Part shown: one piece after another, positions 1 to 12,500 of the stretch
How positions within the stretch are numbered: the first letter of the stretch is position 1
Layout of the letters: each line of letters begins with the position of its first letter
DNA from: Podospora comata
Taxonomy: Eukaryota > Ascomycota > Sordariomycetes > Sordariales > Podosporaceae
NCBI GenBank assembly: GCA_017354895.1
Contig: CP071498.1
Coordinates: 2,480,001-2,544,000 of the forward strand
Length of the DNA: 64,000 nt
Reading direction: 5' to 3'
Notes under the pieces: model-generated
Told to the model about the DNA's origin: nothing
Seen by the model: the letters and a program-made list of their open reading frames with translations, nothing else
The model's database searches: none
Position numbers and translations under genes: made by a program

Positions 1-257
1 CTACGGCAACTGTGGAAGGGTACCGGGTCACAGACAAGAAGAAATCCGACCCGGATCGAGACGGCGTGGATGCCGTGATGCTTAGGAATAGCTCACGACC
101 CTTTGTAAAGGAGATCAAGAAGCGGATCAAACAAACCCGTATCCTGGAGTCTGGTAGAACCAAATTTGCATTGATGGTGCGGGATGAGCCACCCGGGTGG
201 GATTGGCGTCTAGAGGGAGCGAAGGACACCCCGGAAGAAGTCAAGGTCACAGAGTAG
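1..257 (+). CDS. 3' end of an unidentified protein-coding gene
   Basis: An open frame enters from the left edge and ends at a TAG at 255-257, giving about 85 C-terminal residues. The tail is charged, with a Lys/Arg-rich stretch (VKEIKKRIKQ) followed by a PPGWDW motif and an acidic end. No start codon lies inside the window, so the gene begins further left. I do not recognise the family. The composition looks like real coding sequence rather than a chance frame, but the length is too small for certainty. Confidence 0.5.
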   Translation, partial: TATVEGYRVTDKKKSDPDRDGVDAVMLRNSSRPFVKEIKKRIKQTRILESGRTKFALMVRDEPPGWDWRLEGAKDTPEEVKVTE

Positions 258-2153
258 GCAAGGTTTCTCTTTTGTCGGCGTTATCCTGGTACTGTTTTCG
301 GATCATAGACTATGTTGGAGGTTCTTTATCAGCATCCAACTGTTCAATTATCATCTGTGTTGCTTTGCCTTTTCTTCCAACTATGTCACCTGGTTGAGAA
401 TATTATCTCAGCTTTCCATCACTCAACCTGAGCTTGATCTGAGCACTGTCTGGACCTGATCTAAGCATGATATGGACTTGATTCGAGCACTGACTGGACC
501 TGATCCAAGCTTCCCAGCAAATCTGATGATGGGGCGTGGCTGACTAGCCCTATTGATATGAGCCGTGCAGACCACCGAGCCATAAGAGCAAGCGTGGGAC
601 AATGAAGCATGTGATTTTCTCCAGCCGCGGTGTGTGTCATTGTAAGCGCTAATAAGCGCTGCATAAAAGTTCCTTTTTGGTTCGTTTAAAGATTTGGAAG
701 CCGAAGAGAGATGAAGATTTGTGCCATTCTGTTCATGCACCAAGCTTCCAGAGACAGAGATGCACTTTCTGTGATACTCTGATACCTACCTTGCTGTCCA
801 GTGTCCCCCTCAACTCGATGCATGCTTCCAGGTTCTCAACCAAACATGAGGCATTGGCACATGACAAAAAGACAGATGCGCAAATAAATACTTTTAGCGA
901 TAGGCGATGCGTTCAATGCACTCATTGTGGGTATTCTAGAAGGCTGCAAAGTATGTTGCATATGCATGGAAGCGGAATCCGAGGGGGCTTGGCACTGCAG
1001 CAGCAGCAGCAGTTGCGGGCTGAAGACAATCCGAGGGAAAGAGCGCACAGGAATCAGGTCATGCTGCTGTTCTGCACCTGCAATATTTGAACAGTGCAGT
1101 TGATGAAACCGGAGATTTATCTGTGGAAATCAAGTGACCCAAGAATCGCATGTCGTTGGGACAGGAAGGAAAATGTTCACCAGGAAAGGGAACCGGCCCG
1201 GCTGCCGAGAGGACTGGCCGTTGCAACCTCAACCTCGGAGAATTGACCACCGCGTTCTTTTGGCGTCTGTATATCCGTAGCGTCAACAACAAACACGATG
1301 CCCAAAAATACTGCGGCGCGAGATGTAAACACCAAGGCTGAGACGGCAAACACGGCCATTTTTAACGCTGTTTTCTCGATAGCGTCAGTGCGTGGACTGG
1401 GAGGGATGATGATGACAGTTTGTGGGGGGAGCACGGGGAGCAACACCGTTGTTATTTTATAGCGGACCCGGAAAGGCAGCCCGATCAGTTTTTTATCAGA
1501 TCTCCCGTCCCGAGCTCGTGGGCAGAGAGAGGAAACACATCAATCTGAGATTGGCGATGTGACCCTGTTGCGGTGCTTGGGGTACAGGGGTCGGCCCCAG
1601 GACAGGCTGCCTGAACCAATAGGCGGCCAGCACTGTTTAATTGGCCGACGCCACACGGTAGCGATCGAAATTACGCGGTCAGGGGAGATTGCGGAAAGCG
1701 CGAACTGCTTCTTGGGGTTTCTTGGGGCCTTTGAATTCTCCAGTTGTCAAACTTTTGAACTTTTGCGACTGGAGAAACATGACAGGCGCCGACATCTCTT
1801 GTTCGGCAGACTGACTGACTGACTGACTGGTTGGGGTGTGTCGTCGTGTCCGTTGGACCCAATCTCTCTTTTGTTATGCGCTCTCTCACGTCGTTCGTTA
1901 CAGCCAACCCTCTCTCTCTCTGCCCATTCGCGCATGAACAGTCACTCCTTTGATCCCGCCCGAGTCTCCGCATCCCGACACCTACCTACGAGCCAGTCTC
2001 GGTGTACTCCGTCTCTGACCACCCGCGCATTGCGCGCGCGCTTTCTTGTCTGTCTTGTCTGTCTTAGCCTGCCTTCGATAGGAGGAGGGGCCTGAGGCTC
2101 AAGAGCCTGACCTGACCTCATTTCATCACTGACCTGGCAGTTCAAGCATCACC
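258..2153. other. Intergenic region and probable promoter/5' leader of the C2H2 gene
   Basis: No convincing gene is seen; the longest frame (677-1090, plus) has no domain and poor composition. The stretch holds a two-copy imperfect direct repeat (441-510), a CAG/GCA run at about 997-1012, a GACT microsatellite at about 1809-1829 and pyrimidine-rich tracts near 1860-1925. The last few hundred bases probably carry the promoter and leader of the downstream zinc-finger gene. Confidence 0.5.
441..510. repeat. Two-copy imperfect direct repeat, 44-bp period
   Basis: A 26-bp unit beginning GAGCACTG and ending AAGC occurs at 441-466 and again at 485-510 with two mismatches. The spacer also echoes the unit (a GGACTTGATT / GGACCTGATC-like core). 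This looks like a small local tandem duplication. No function is suggested. Confidence 0.6.
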
Positions 2154-4999
2154 ATGGAACCCCGCGGCAGGTCCCCCATGCTGTCGTCGCGTGTTGCACA
2201 GAAGGGAGGCAGCATGAATATATGCATCCCCCTTCGACCACGGCACCATGACCGGAAGACTGCAGCCGCCGACATTGACCTCAAGGCACAGGGTCAAGAC
2301 CCTGTAGACCGTTACTCCAGGCCTGCCGCAGATGCTTTGTCTCTGTCTGGGTCAACACCGCCCCAGAGCCCAACCATGGCCAGCTTTGGCGTTGATGGAG
2401 GTCCCAAGGTTATCATATCAGATATGATGACCAAGCCTCATAGCCGCCCTCAACTCAAGTCCATGGACTCACGCAGCAGCCTCAAAAAAGCCAAGGACCA
2501 AGACACTGCTGAGTACCAGCCTGCAGACAAGGACTTCCGCAAGACCCATCGGGTCGTTGGGTCCATCGACTCCATCCTCACCTCCACAACCTGTGTCAAC
2601 ACTGCCTCTTCCTGCAGCCGCGCAGAATCACGCCTTTCCCGGGAGATCCGCATCGAGGTGGAAGATGCTGACGACGGAGAGGCCCCGATACTTGCCTACC
2701 ACCCCAACCTCGCCAACGTGTTTTACTCGGAAAGCAGAAATCATTTGGGTGTGCCATCCCGACCTAGTTCCAGCATGACTTGCAAGAAGCTGGAGGAGGA
2801 AGGTGAGCTGGACGAGGACAGGCTCATTGATGAAATCTCGTCCTGGGTCCTGCGGAACACTTGTGGCAAGGATGTCGATGACTGCGCAGCTCCTTTGATG
2901 ATATGGGATTGCACATACCGCTATGTTCAGGAGCTTTCCAGCGTGGCCCAGGATGGAACCTTGGGCATCGTGCAGGCAACGTCTGGACAGGGGACACCAA
3001 CGTCACAGGGTGGAGGTACGCCGGGAGAAGGAGGCTATGATCAACAGTCCTCCGGTGGTTATTTCAGCAAGGGGAAGAGAAAGGCTGAAGGGGGAGGCAG
3101 CGATGATGGAAGCGGACTGGGAGGCCGGGACCACATGGGAGGAGGGGATGATGATGGAGATACCACCATGGCCGCCCAGGGGTACACCAGCAAAAACACA
3201 ACAAACTTCAGCTGTCCTTACAGAAAGAGAAACCCTCTTCGATTCAACGTGCGAGACCATTATGTCTGCGCTACACACTCATTTTCCGACATGTCACAAC
3301 TCAAAAAGCACATTCGTGCTCACCACCCACCCGTTCAGCGAAACGCAGGTCCATTCCTTTGCCCTCGGTGCTGCAAGGGCTTTCCTTCGAAAAACGACCT
3401 CGACTCTCATTTGCGGCAACCAGAGCCGTGCCGCCTCTCGGTTGATCACGGCGGAGCTAACCCGGAAGATGGTATTACCCAGAAAATCATTTCGTCGCTC
3501 GAGGCCAGAAGTCTCAAGGCCAAGATCGACAACTGGAAATCATTGTGGAAACTCTTGTTTCCACATGACAGGGAGATTCCCGAGCCAGGTACGTCATGTG
3601 TTTTCTGTCGTGATGGAATTTGACTGACATCACAACAGCGTTCATTCCCGTGATGGAGGCTTTTGACTTCATCTCCGAGTCTGAGAAGTACAAGGACCAG
3701 CTGAAAGAATTGCTGGAACTGCAGTATCGACATGTTCTTGATGGGGCAACACACATTGGAGATATCGACATGAAGATTCACCAAGGGCTGAAAAGAAGCA
3801 TCAAGTCCATCTACAACTGGATTGAAACCGTGGTCCAGGATTGGGAGAAGAAAATTTCAGGCGCGGTATCTTTCTTCAATGTGAATCCGGTGGAGAATAC
3901 AGTTGTGGATGTTTCCGACACGGCCAGCTGGGCCCCAAGCGGACAACGGCTGACACCCTCTCCTGCTTCCACTCCAACTATGCTATCAGGAAGCACAGGT
4001 ATGGTCAGCACAATGGCCGGAACGACACTGGTCGGAACAGAAAGCCCTGGACGCGGCGCTCCTTCGGCTGCAGCAAGAAGACGTCCCAACCCTGTGAAGA
4101 GGATCAAGAGAGCCGAAGTTCTGCCCAAGACACAGCCAACCACGCAGATCCCAGTGCCCATCCAGCGAGCACGAACTCCCCAGGGACAAGCCAGGACGAT
4201 CAACACCTCATTCCGGCCACCGTCGGTTCTGCCAAGTCAGTCTGCGCTCATGCCAGCTTCAACAAGTGGACAGATGGAGCAGCCAATTGTAGCCTTTCAG
4301 CATCCCAACTGGGACTCGCCTCCTGTCTCCATGCCCGCCAACTATGCCATTCCTTACACCACTGCCGGAGACATGTTCCAGTCTCCAGATCTCATAACAG
4401 CACCAGCCCACTACTCACCTGTTCCGATAGGACCAAGCCACCTCGAGGTTCAAAATTACCTTGCAAACCAAGAGCACCAAGGCGCAGTTCACGTCCCCAC
4501 AGGCGAGGGGCTCCAGCAGCACGACATGGTTCCCCGACCACAATCCACGGCAACGATCCGAGCAAGCCGTCTCATAACACCCAGGTCTTCCGTTGCCTCG
4601 ACTTGGATGCGTGACGAAAATCGCGACTCGGCTCAGACTCTCGTCGAAGATCACCCCCCAGGACGCTGTAACAACATGTACTGTCCTTCCTGTAGCAAGC
4701 CCTTGCCGGATGACATGGGGGTTACCATGCATGTCCAGTCGCCGATAGGCATGCACCACGGTGTTGTCGGACCCGGCCATCCTCACCAACAGCAGCACAG
4801 ACATCAGCTTCATCAACAGCAGCAGCCACATGAGATTTACGGTCAAGGTGGCCATACCACAATACCTGGCTTTACCCCGACTACGGGGCCAATGGAGATA
4901 CATGGTCTTCCCGGAAATGAGGAGGTCGAATGGGGATTTCACGGAGGGGCGAACCCGAACATGTTTGGCGGACATGGAGGCCCGCAGGAGGGATACTAA
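2154..4999 (+). CDS. C2H2-type zinc-finger protein, 931 aa, one intron
   Basis: Exons are 2154-3588 and 3639-4999. The 50-nt intron has a GTACGT donor, an ACTGAC branch site and an ACAG acceptor, and joining the exons keeps one frame. The start ATG sits in a good CACCATGG context. Around residues 350-430 are two fungal-type C2H2 units: a long-spaced finger (CPYRKRN then LKKHIRAHH) and a second one (CPRCCKGF then LDSHLRQ). Near residue 820 a CPSC pair may bind another zinc, and residues 860-880 are His/Gln-rich. Long Ser/Pro/Gly-rich segments flank the fingers, as in many fungal regulators. It is probably a nuclear DNA-binding or signalling protein; no target or ortholog name can be given. Confidence 0.85.
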
Positions 5000-6572
5000 T
5001 AACATCAATTATTCATGGGGAAAGCAACAAGGGGACGACACAGACGTCAAGAGGACACACTAACGAGCATAGCTCTTGCTCTATTTCCTTTGCTATATAT
5101 TTTTGACATTTCTTGTATTTGACTTGCTACTAATGTAATCACTGAAGAGGGGGATGATATCAGACGTTGATGTGTCAGAAGAGGTGGACGCATATATGCG
5201 CATATACGGGGGTAGATGTATTTATACACGAGTGGCTTGGGCTTGTGGAAAGGGGAGAGTTTCTGGCTGGAGGAGGCGAGTCAAGCAGAGGAGTTGCACG
5301 GTGATTCGGTGTTGTGAAGGAAGGGGATATCAAAATCACGACCGGTTATGACGACATGTATGAACATTGTTCGATTTTTTTTTCTTGCGTTTGATGTATT
5401 ATTTTTATTCTTAGAATCTATTGTCTAGTTTTGGGGGTCAGCAGAAAGGGTTGTTTGGCTGGTTTGGGGGTTGTGTGTAGCCTAAAATTTACTTGAATTC
5501 AAATTCTTTGAACTTTCTGGTGACATTATCTTGGTGTGAATGGGGGGACTGTCGGGGGTGAGCTGGCATGCAAGACTTGAAGCACCGTGCTTTCCAAATA
5601 CCATTGACAGGTAGTGTGATGACACCAGTGTACTTACAGGGCAAGCACATACATACATGAGCATTTGTTTCCTCTCTTTCCCGTTGGCCCATATAAACCT
5701 TGGGTTATAAAGCTTCCTCCCCACGACCTAAATTCCATTTTGCACAACCGGGCTAGTCACACAAAATTCTAGGTAAAGTTATTTGTCTAAGCTTTATCTG
5801 TCTTTTGCCCCAGCTATATTTCTTCTTAGGTACCCAAGCTTTATCTATCTTTTTGCTTTCACCCAAGCATTCTACCAACTCTTTCCGAGCTTTTCCAACA
5901 CACATTACCAGCGTCTTACTTGAATGTGTATTGAGACTTCCAAAAGTCCCTTTAAAACCAGAGAGCTCACGCGCCTTTCTGTAAGAAAGTCCCGTTCCAG
6001 TACTCACCCAAGCTGGGATTGGGGTATTAAAAGGCTTGGATTACGACTTTAAAACGCTTGGAGGGGGCTTTAAAATGCTGGGATTGCAAAAGCTTGTCAT
6101 CTGGGACAGAGATTACAATAAGGATTCACGAGCCAACTGGAGGTATGGCAAAGAGCTGCAAGACACAAGCAGGCAACGATGGTCTCTTGTCCTCAAAAGT
6201 TTCAAACATCATACCACTGGGCACTCAAAGCAAACACAGATCAAGCATACTCATACATCATCTGTTCCCACAAAATCTAACATGCACACAAACTCCTTCG
6301 AAATTACTCCACCAGGCCCCCAAACACCCAATCTATCCCTATTCCCTCAAATGCCACGTCCCATGTCCCATGTGGTATCAACAAATCTCATACAAATCCC
6401 GTATCCCAAATCCCACACAACTCCCAATCCCAATCCCAATTCCATAAACCCGTTAATCCCCCCACCCAAGCAAATTCCCATGGTATCATACAACTGAAGC
6501 CAATCCCCAACTCCAATCCAAACAAACAAAAACCACAAGACAAAAAAAAACCTAAACTCCAACCCTCACACC
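5000..6572. other. Convergent intergenic region with short repeats
   Basis: This lies between the 3' ends of the C2H2 gene (plus) and the giant DUF3638 gene (minus) and should hold both 3' UTRs. Small frames on both strands (5482-5724, 5753-6007, 6036-6497) have no recognisable domain. It contains a three-copy short repeat at 6026-6090 and an AATCCC-type low-complexity run near 6412-6446. Confidence 0.5.
6026..6090. repeat. Three imperfect tandem copies, period about 21 bp
   Basis: Copies start near 6026, 6048 and 6069, each with a TTAAAA core followed by a GCTTGGA or GCTGGGA-like half. They diverge mostly in the last bases. This is a minor local duplication in non-coding DNA. Confidence 0.5.
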
Positions 6573-9500
6573 TCAAGTATAATACTCCCCCCTCTCCGAC
6601 GACCCCGAATCCGTCATCTCAAAACTCCCACTCCCCGACGTCATCCCCGACGAAATTTCACACTCCTCATACATCACCACCTCCTTCCCATCCTCCTCCT
6701 CTTCCCACTCCTCCACCTGCACCCCAACATTAGCCCCCATATCATCCAACCCCCCATCAAAAAAGTCATGATTCTCCTCCTCCCTCCCTCCACCATCACC
6801 CCCCAGACCAGCAGCAGTAGGCAACCCCAACGGCGCATCCGGCGTGGGCAACGGCAAAGACGTGCCCCCAAAGAAAGGGTGGTCTTGTTGCAAAGGCTTG
6901 CTCTGTGTCAAGAACCCCATGGGCGTGTGAACAAAATCCTGACCATGTCTCCTGACAGCAAGCCACTCTTGCAAAAACGTCAATGGTCTCGGTGCAAAGC
7001 TGTTGGTTTGGGTGTTCCTCAGGGTATGATCCTCATCAGCCGCCCCATCACCTCCATACCCCTCATCCTCCCCATCAACAAGACCCAAGCCCTTAACCGT
7101 TCCGTCGTTGGCGTCCACACCGAGGAACGTACACAGGGCCTCGTATTCCTCCCACTCAAAATACAGCCTGCCGGCAAGAATCCCAAGCTCCGTCCTCAAC
7201 CACTGCGGCGCGACCCAACCCTCTGGCAAAGGCGGCATGCTAAAGAAGTTGAGCTTGTTAAACGGAAGCATACTCCTTGTAACAGGGGAAGCATAGCAAA
7301 TAAGGTGAACGCAAGGGCGCGTCACCTTATCCCGGATCATCTGAATCAGAATCTCAGCCTCCTCCGGGATCAAAACAATCGCTGTCTGCGTGAATCCGCT
7401 CCACAGAACCCAGTTCACCGGACGCAAAAAGGTGTCCTTGGCGAGATCAGTGTGAAGCTTGACCGTGCGCCCAAACTCGACCGAGACAAACAACCGCGAG
7501 GTTTGGTCCTGCGCCCTAATCTTGTGTTTTCGCCCCAGAGCTGTCTTTCTAAGGAGCTCAAAAACGTGGCAGACAGAGAGGCTTCCAACAGGTATCCTAC
7601 CAGTCCGGGCAAACGTGTCGATCTCTTTGCTGATGCCGGGAAAGGTGAGAGCATCGTACATGACCGGCCTCTTGACTTGGCGAACCGTCTCAACCTCAAA
7701 GGCCACTTCGCGCTCTTGTTCCACCTCTTGCAATGCAGATCCGTGCACCGCTCTGCCGGTGTCTTGGAACCCCTTGCGGCGGTTGTTGAGCTCTTTCAAG
7801 AACCCTGCAACCTTTGGATGTGAGGAGCCCGCCTCAATCGAAAGCTTTGCAGCTTTCACCTTGGTCTTGGGCTCATACATCTCCTGCAACGTCTGCAGCT
7901 CGTTTTGCTTGATGGCTGCCACGTAGTCCGCCTGCTGGCCTGGATGAGTCAAACAGTCCGGGTTATCGATCGCTGCCTGTGTTCTTCTGCAGAAATCCAT
8001 GCCCTGGGAGAAGTACAAAGGCTGCAGCTGCTCAATGCCATCGCAGGTATTGTCGAGAAGCCAACAAATGACATCGTGCGAGTCGATCTTGTCAAACACT
8101 GACTTTTTCCGAAGGTCCTTGATGACCTGGTTGACCTCTGGAGGGACGAAAAACATGACAGACTGGCTCTTCCCTAACTGACGCAGTCGCATGGCAGCTT
8201 GAACGGTGTGATCCTTGGATTGCCCTTGACCCACTGTCAAGGCACCACAGGCACCAAGAGGAAGTTTCAAATCTGTGCCCCTAGTGTGGGCTTCGTCAAG
8301 ATAGACCAGGCATCTCGACAAGTCGTCCGCATACGGCGAGGCCAAGAGAGGCGTTTTGCGCCTTTGTTTGTCAATGACCCATGGCTTGTTTGACGAATCG
8401 AAATACAATGCAGCACTGCAGCGTCCGTCTATGGACAGCCATGTCTTGGCGAGAGTTTCATTATCCATCTCTAGAATTTGTGCGCCGGCATCAATCAGGA
8501 CCTGTATGTTACGCTCCCTGAGTAGGTAAAGCAGATCGCGCTCCGTTGCTCTTTTCCCGTACTGGTTGGTAATGACTTGGCACCGCCGGGACCGTTCGTA
8601 AAGCAGGTATGTTAGCACTTCGGCGTTGGTATGGGACAGTGTGGGAAGATCCGCCTGCTGAATAGTGAGCGGAAGCATGGTGCGGTTGTCATTGGTGCCG
8701 CTGAATCCTGTTGTGAGTGCCTTTGACAGTTCGGCGTCCTTCGTTTCGCTTGAGAAGAGTGGAATGTCCCAACCACTGGATTGCAGCTTGACCTTGAATT
8801 GCTTTGCGTGGCGTGGGAAGACGAAGTTGTTCAGATAGTAGTCAATAACCACAGTCCGGTATCGGACCGCTCTCCAGATCTCGTGGATTTGGACATTGTC
8901 CTCCACATTGATCCCATTCCACGCCTTGAGCGACTCTGGGAAGCTGTCGCAGCTTTGAACCCACTTGTCATACTCGGTCGACGGATCATCGGATTTGAGC
9001 ACGCGAGCAAGTGCTTGCCTAAGCTGCGGTTCCAAGATTCCGTCGTAATAGAAGACGAGACAAGTGAACAGAATCGCCACGTCTGGATGGCCCCATTCCG
9101 ACTGATCACTTGGCACACCCTTGGCATGGAAAGGGACGGCCACCGGATCACGGTTTGGATGCAACCCATATTGCACGTTCCATCTCTTCTTCAGGGTCAT
9201 GATCAGGATCCGGTTCACCAACAAGCCACGGAGGAGATAGACCGTTTTCCCCACCTCGGGCCTCTCAGGACACAGCTTTCTCACCTTCTCCAACGTGATG
9301 GGGCCGAGTCTAGATTTCGTCGGGGACAAAAAGTCGACCACAGCGCGCCGCTCGCCAGCATTCAGGTAATGCATGGGTAGGATCTGACCCAGGCCGTTGG
9401 TGATGTCGACTGTCAGCCGGCGAAGCAATTCATCCTCGACGTCCTGTCGGAGAAAGTATATCAAAGGAAACCCGCCACCAGGTCTCCTCACCACTTCGAG

Positions 9501-12500
9501 CGACTTCGGGAAAGAAACCTGCAGACCATAAAGATGTTGGTCAACAAGGCTGAGAAGGGCCTGAACAGTGAGCCAGCGATGGGGACGACCATCGACTGAC
9601 ATCTGAGAGCCTGAAGGGTAGATTAGCTGGGTGCGCGTCGCCAGGGTGTAGTCGGATTCGTCCAGAATGTCTCGAGAGTGTGATTTGATCCAGGCATGAA
9701 CCTTCATCATCGGTTTCGCTTCATTGATATTGCCATCAAGAAGCCTCTGCTGGCCACTCAACATGAACGAGAGATTATGTTCAGGCAAACATAGCATGAC
9801 GCCTGCCGTGTCTCGGCTTTGCTTGTGGATATCAAAGTAGAGCTTGATATTGCCCCCCCGTGTTGATGTTCGGCGAGAAAAGGGCACATGGCGAACGTGG
9901 CGGTTCAGCATCACCCCAAGACGGGATTGAAGCAGCAGTGCCGTTTGGAGCAACAGGGCCTTCGGTACAATTACCCTCACAAGATTCTTCGTGTCAGCCA
10001 TGAAGGCTGCGCACATCGGAATGATGCATGATGTCTTGCCTTCCCCCATGTTCATCTGCAGAACCGAATTGCTCCCGGATTCGGGCGAGATGGTGGCCCG
10101 CGCCACATCGATTTGGCCGGGTCGTATCAGGAGGTTGGCCTCAATCTCCAAGAGTAACCAGTCGGGGTGTTGAGCCGTGTCCCAGTTCTGATGACCAGTG
10201 TTCGCTTCCTCGTCCTGGTAGCGAGAGACATCACCTGCCATGACACAGTCATTAAGCCGCATTTCTCGCTGAAGCTTGGTTATGGCAAGTCCAAACTGGA
10301 TAAGGCCTTGGCGCATGCCTGCCCCGAAGCATGTGCTGCTGGTTGACCGCAACTGTTCGAGTAAGGCTGTGGTGGTGATGGCAGGCCACAGGCCTCCAAT
10401 CCTCAGCCATTCGATTCGGCGGGACGAAACATTGGAAGTCTCTGCAACCAATGACGCCTTCAACACCTCAAACAGATGGCTGACATCGCCCTTCGTGCCG
10501 CTGTTTGGCCGGATAGCAAGAAATGACTTCGCAAGTTGGTCCGGGGTTTTGAGACTCCTGAGGGCCTGTAAACTGCCACTGAGATCCTGAGCATATTTCT
10601 TTCGGACCAGTGACTTGCTGTTGCCCAGTGTATCGACAATCCCCCGCAGCTCATCTATGTATCTCTTGACCTCGTATGCGGACATCTGCGGGTGTGCGTT
10701 GCCGACAATGGCTCTGTCGTTGACCTGTCCGGAGGCACGACGCCCATCATTGGGCAAGCTGGCAAGAGGAGACCACTCAGCGGCAGACCTTGTCGTCGTT
10801 GTGGGTTGGGACGAAAGCCGGGGGATGAAATCCTTGCAAAGGAGGTTTACGCTTAGCGTAGGCACTTCGCCTCCGCGAACCCGACACGATAGGACCTCTT
10901 CAGCCGCCGTGACAATCGCAGGGCTGTACTCGACATCTTGAAAATGCTCATCCATTATCAGCTGCACTTCCTTGAGATGATTCCAAAGCTCTAGGTTCCG
11001 GTATAACCGCTGCCACTCTGGAATAACCGCCTGAACTGCGACATCGACATCCAGCAAGAGATCGCTGGTTGGTAGTTCCGACAGATCTGGCTTCTCAGAG
11101 GGCCACTGAGCAAGCATTATCTTGGCAAGTTTGTGGCAGTCACTTTGACTCCGTATCTCGTGGGCGTCCTTGGCTGCTTGTATCTTCCGCCGCAGCTTCA
11201 TGGTGAGGAATGCGCCCAGCTTCTCTTTCTCGTCCTCTGGTGGTGGTATCCTGAATGGCAGTAGTAGCTTGATGACGTCTTCCAATTGAGGCACCGCTGC
11301 GGGGCGGAAGTTGAAGTACAGAGGCCAAGGTCTCGGTAGAGGCAGCATTCGAAGGTTTCTCAAGATAGCAAATGCAACGAGCCCCTTCAGAAGCTTGTCA
11401 TCCGTAGCCTCGCGAAAGGCCAGATTGGCGAAAAGAAACATGAGGCTGTAGCATGACTGGTTTGGATTCCGGCAGTACTCCACGAGGGCGCCCCAGTTCT
11501 CTTGGATATCTGTGTACATCCGATCATTGAGGGAAACCTTATCATAAGCCTGGCCAAACCCACCCACGACATTTCCCAAGGCAAAAGTAGAAGCCAAGTT
11601 GGTCGGAGTTGAGAACTTGACTGGCCGCGTGCGCAAGAGATGGGTTGTTTCCATGACCCTTCTGTACAGTTTGTCCGAGTTGACACTCTTGTCGCGTGCA
11701 ATGTACACTCTGTCCGTCCTTCCTGAAGTGAGCGCTATATCGTTACTCTCAGCACCCCTCTCATACAGCTGCCGACGCGCCAATGACCTTTTGTTAAGCC
11801 AAACTTCGCCACCTGCTGGAAGAAGATCAAGTAAGTTGTCTTCATCATCTCGGGGTGGGTTAAACATCCTCAAATCGTTCGAGATTGATAGTATCTTTTG
11901 GACAACCAGTCGATAGAGAGGGTGCTGTATGTGAGTGCTAAGGTGCTCGTCCCAGAAGTCTGTCTTCATACCCTTGAGGCCCGATGGGTAGTACTCCCTT
12001 ATGGGGGTAAGACTCGCAATCTGCTGCAGCAACGAAACTTCTCTTCCGAGAACTGTCCAGGGGCGACAAATTCCTGACTCGAGCCAATGAAGACTTTCTT
12101 CGGTTCCAGTGCGGCCAGTCAAAGGGTCCGGTAAAGGAAAAGACGTGAAGGCGTGAATCAAAGCTTTGGCATACACCAGTACAGGTTCAGCTGCACAGTC
12201 GATTCTTCCCAAAGTGTCATTGATGTCGAACTTCCCGTATCGGTCGCTCCGCCCAACGGCAAGTTCAACATGACAGCCCGATCTTCTGAACCGAAAGCCG
12301 CCCGAGGGCAGTGGTACAAGAATGGTCCGACGAAAAGGATTGTGTACTTTTCGACAGACCAGTTTATGTTCAAGGCCGTACCAAGTACCAGCGTCTTGCA
12401 GTGGGTCGATTTCGAGTCCAAGCTGTGGTGAAAATAGGAGGGAGTTGTGGTTGACAAAGAACAACAGTTCCAGACTGTGAACCCGAACTTCGAGTGACCC

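Noticed and set aside
677-1090. 137-codon plus-strand open frame with a Gln run
   Set aside because: No domain, the Gln run comes from a microsatellite, and composition is unlike neighbouring genes.
6036-6497. 153-codon plus-strand frame rich in Pro, Asn and Thr
   Set aside because: Driven by AATCCC-type low complexity near the 3' end of the giant gene.
8781-9380. 199-codon plus-strand open frame
   Set aside because: Antisense to the DUF3638 gene, which is well supported.
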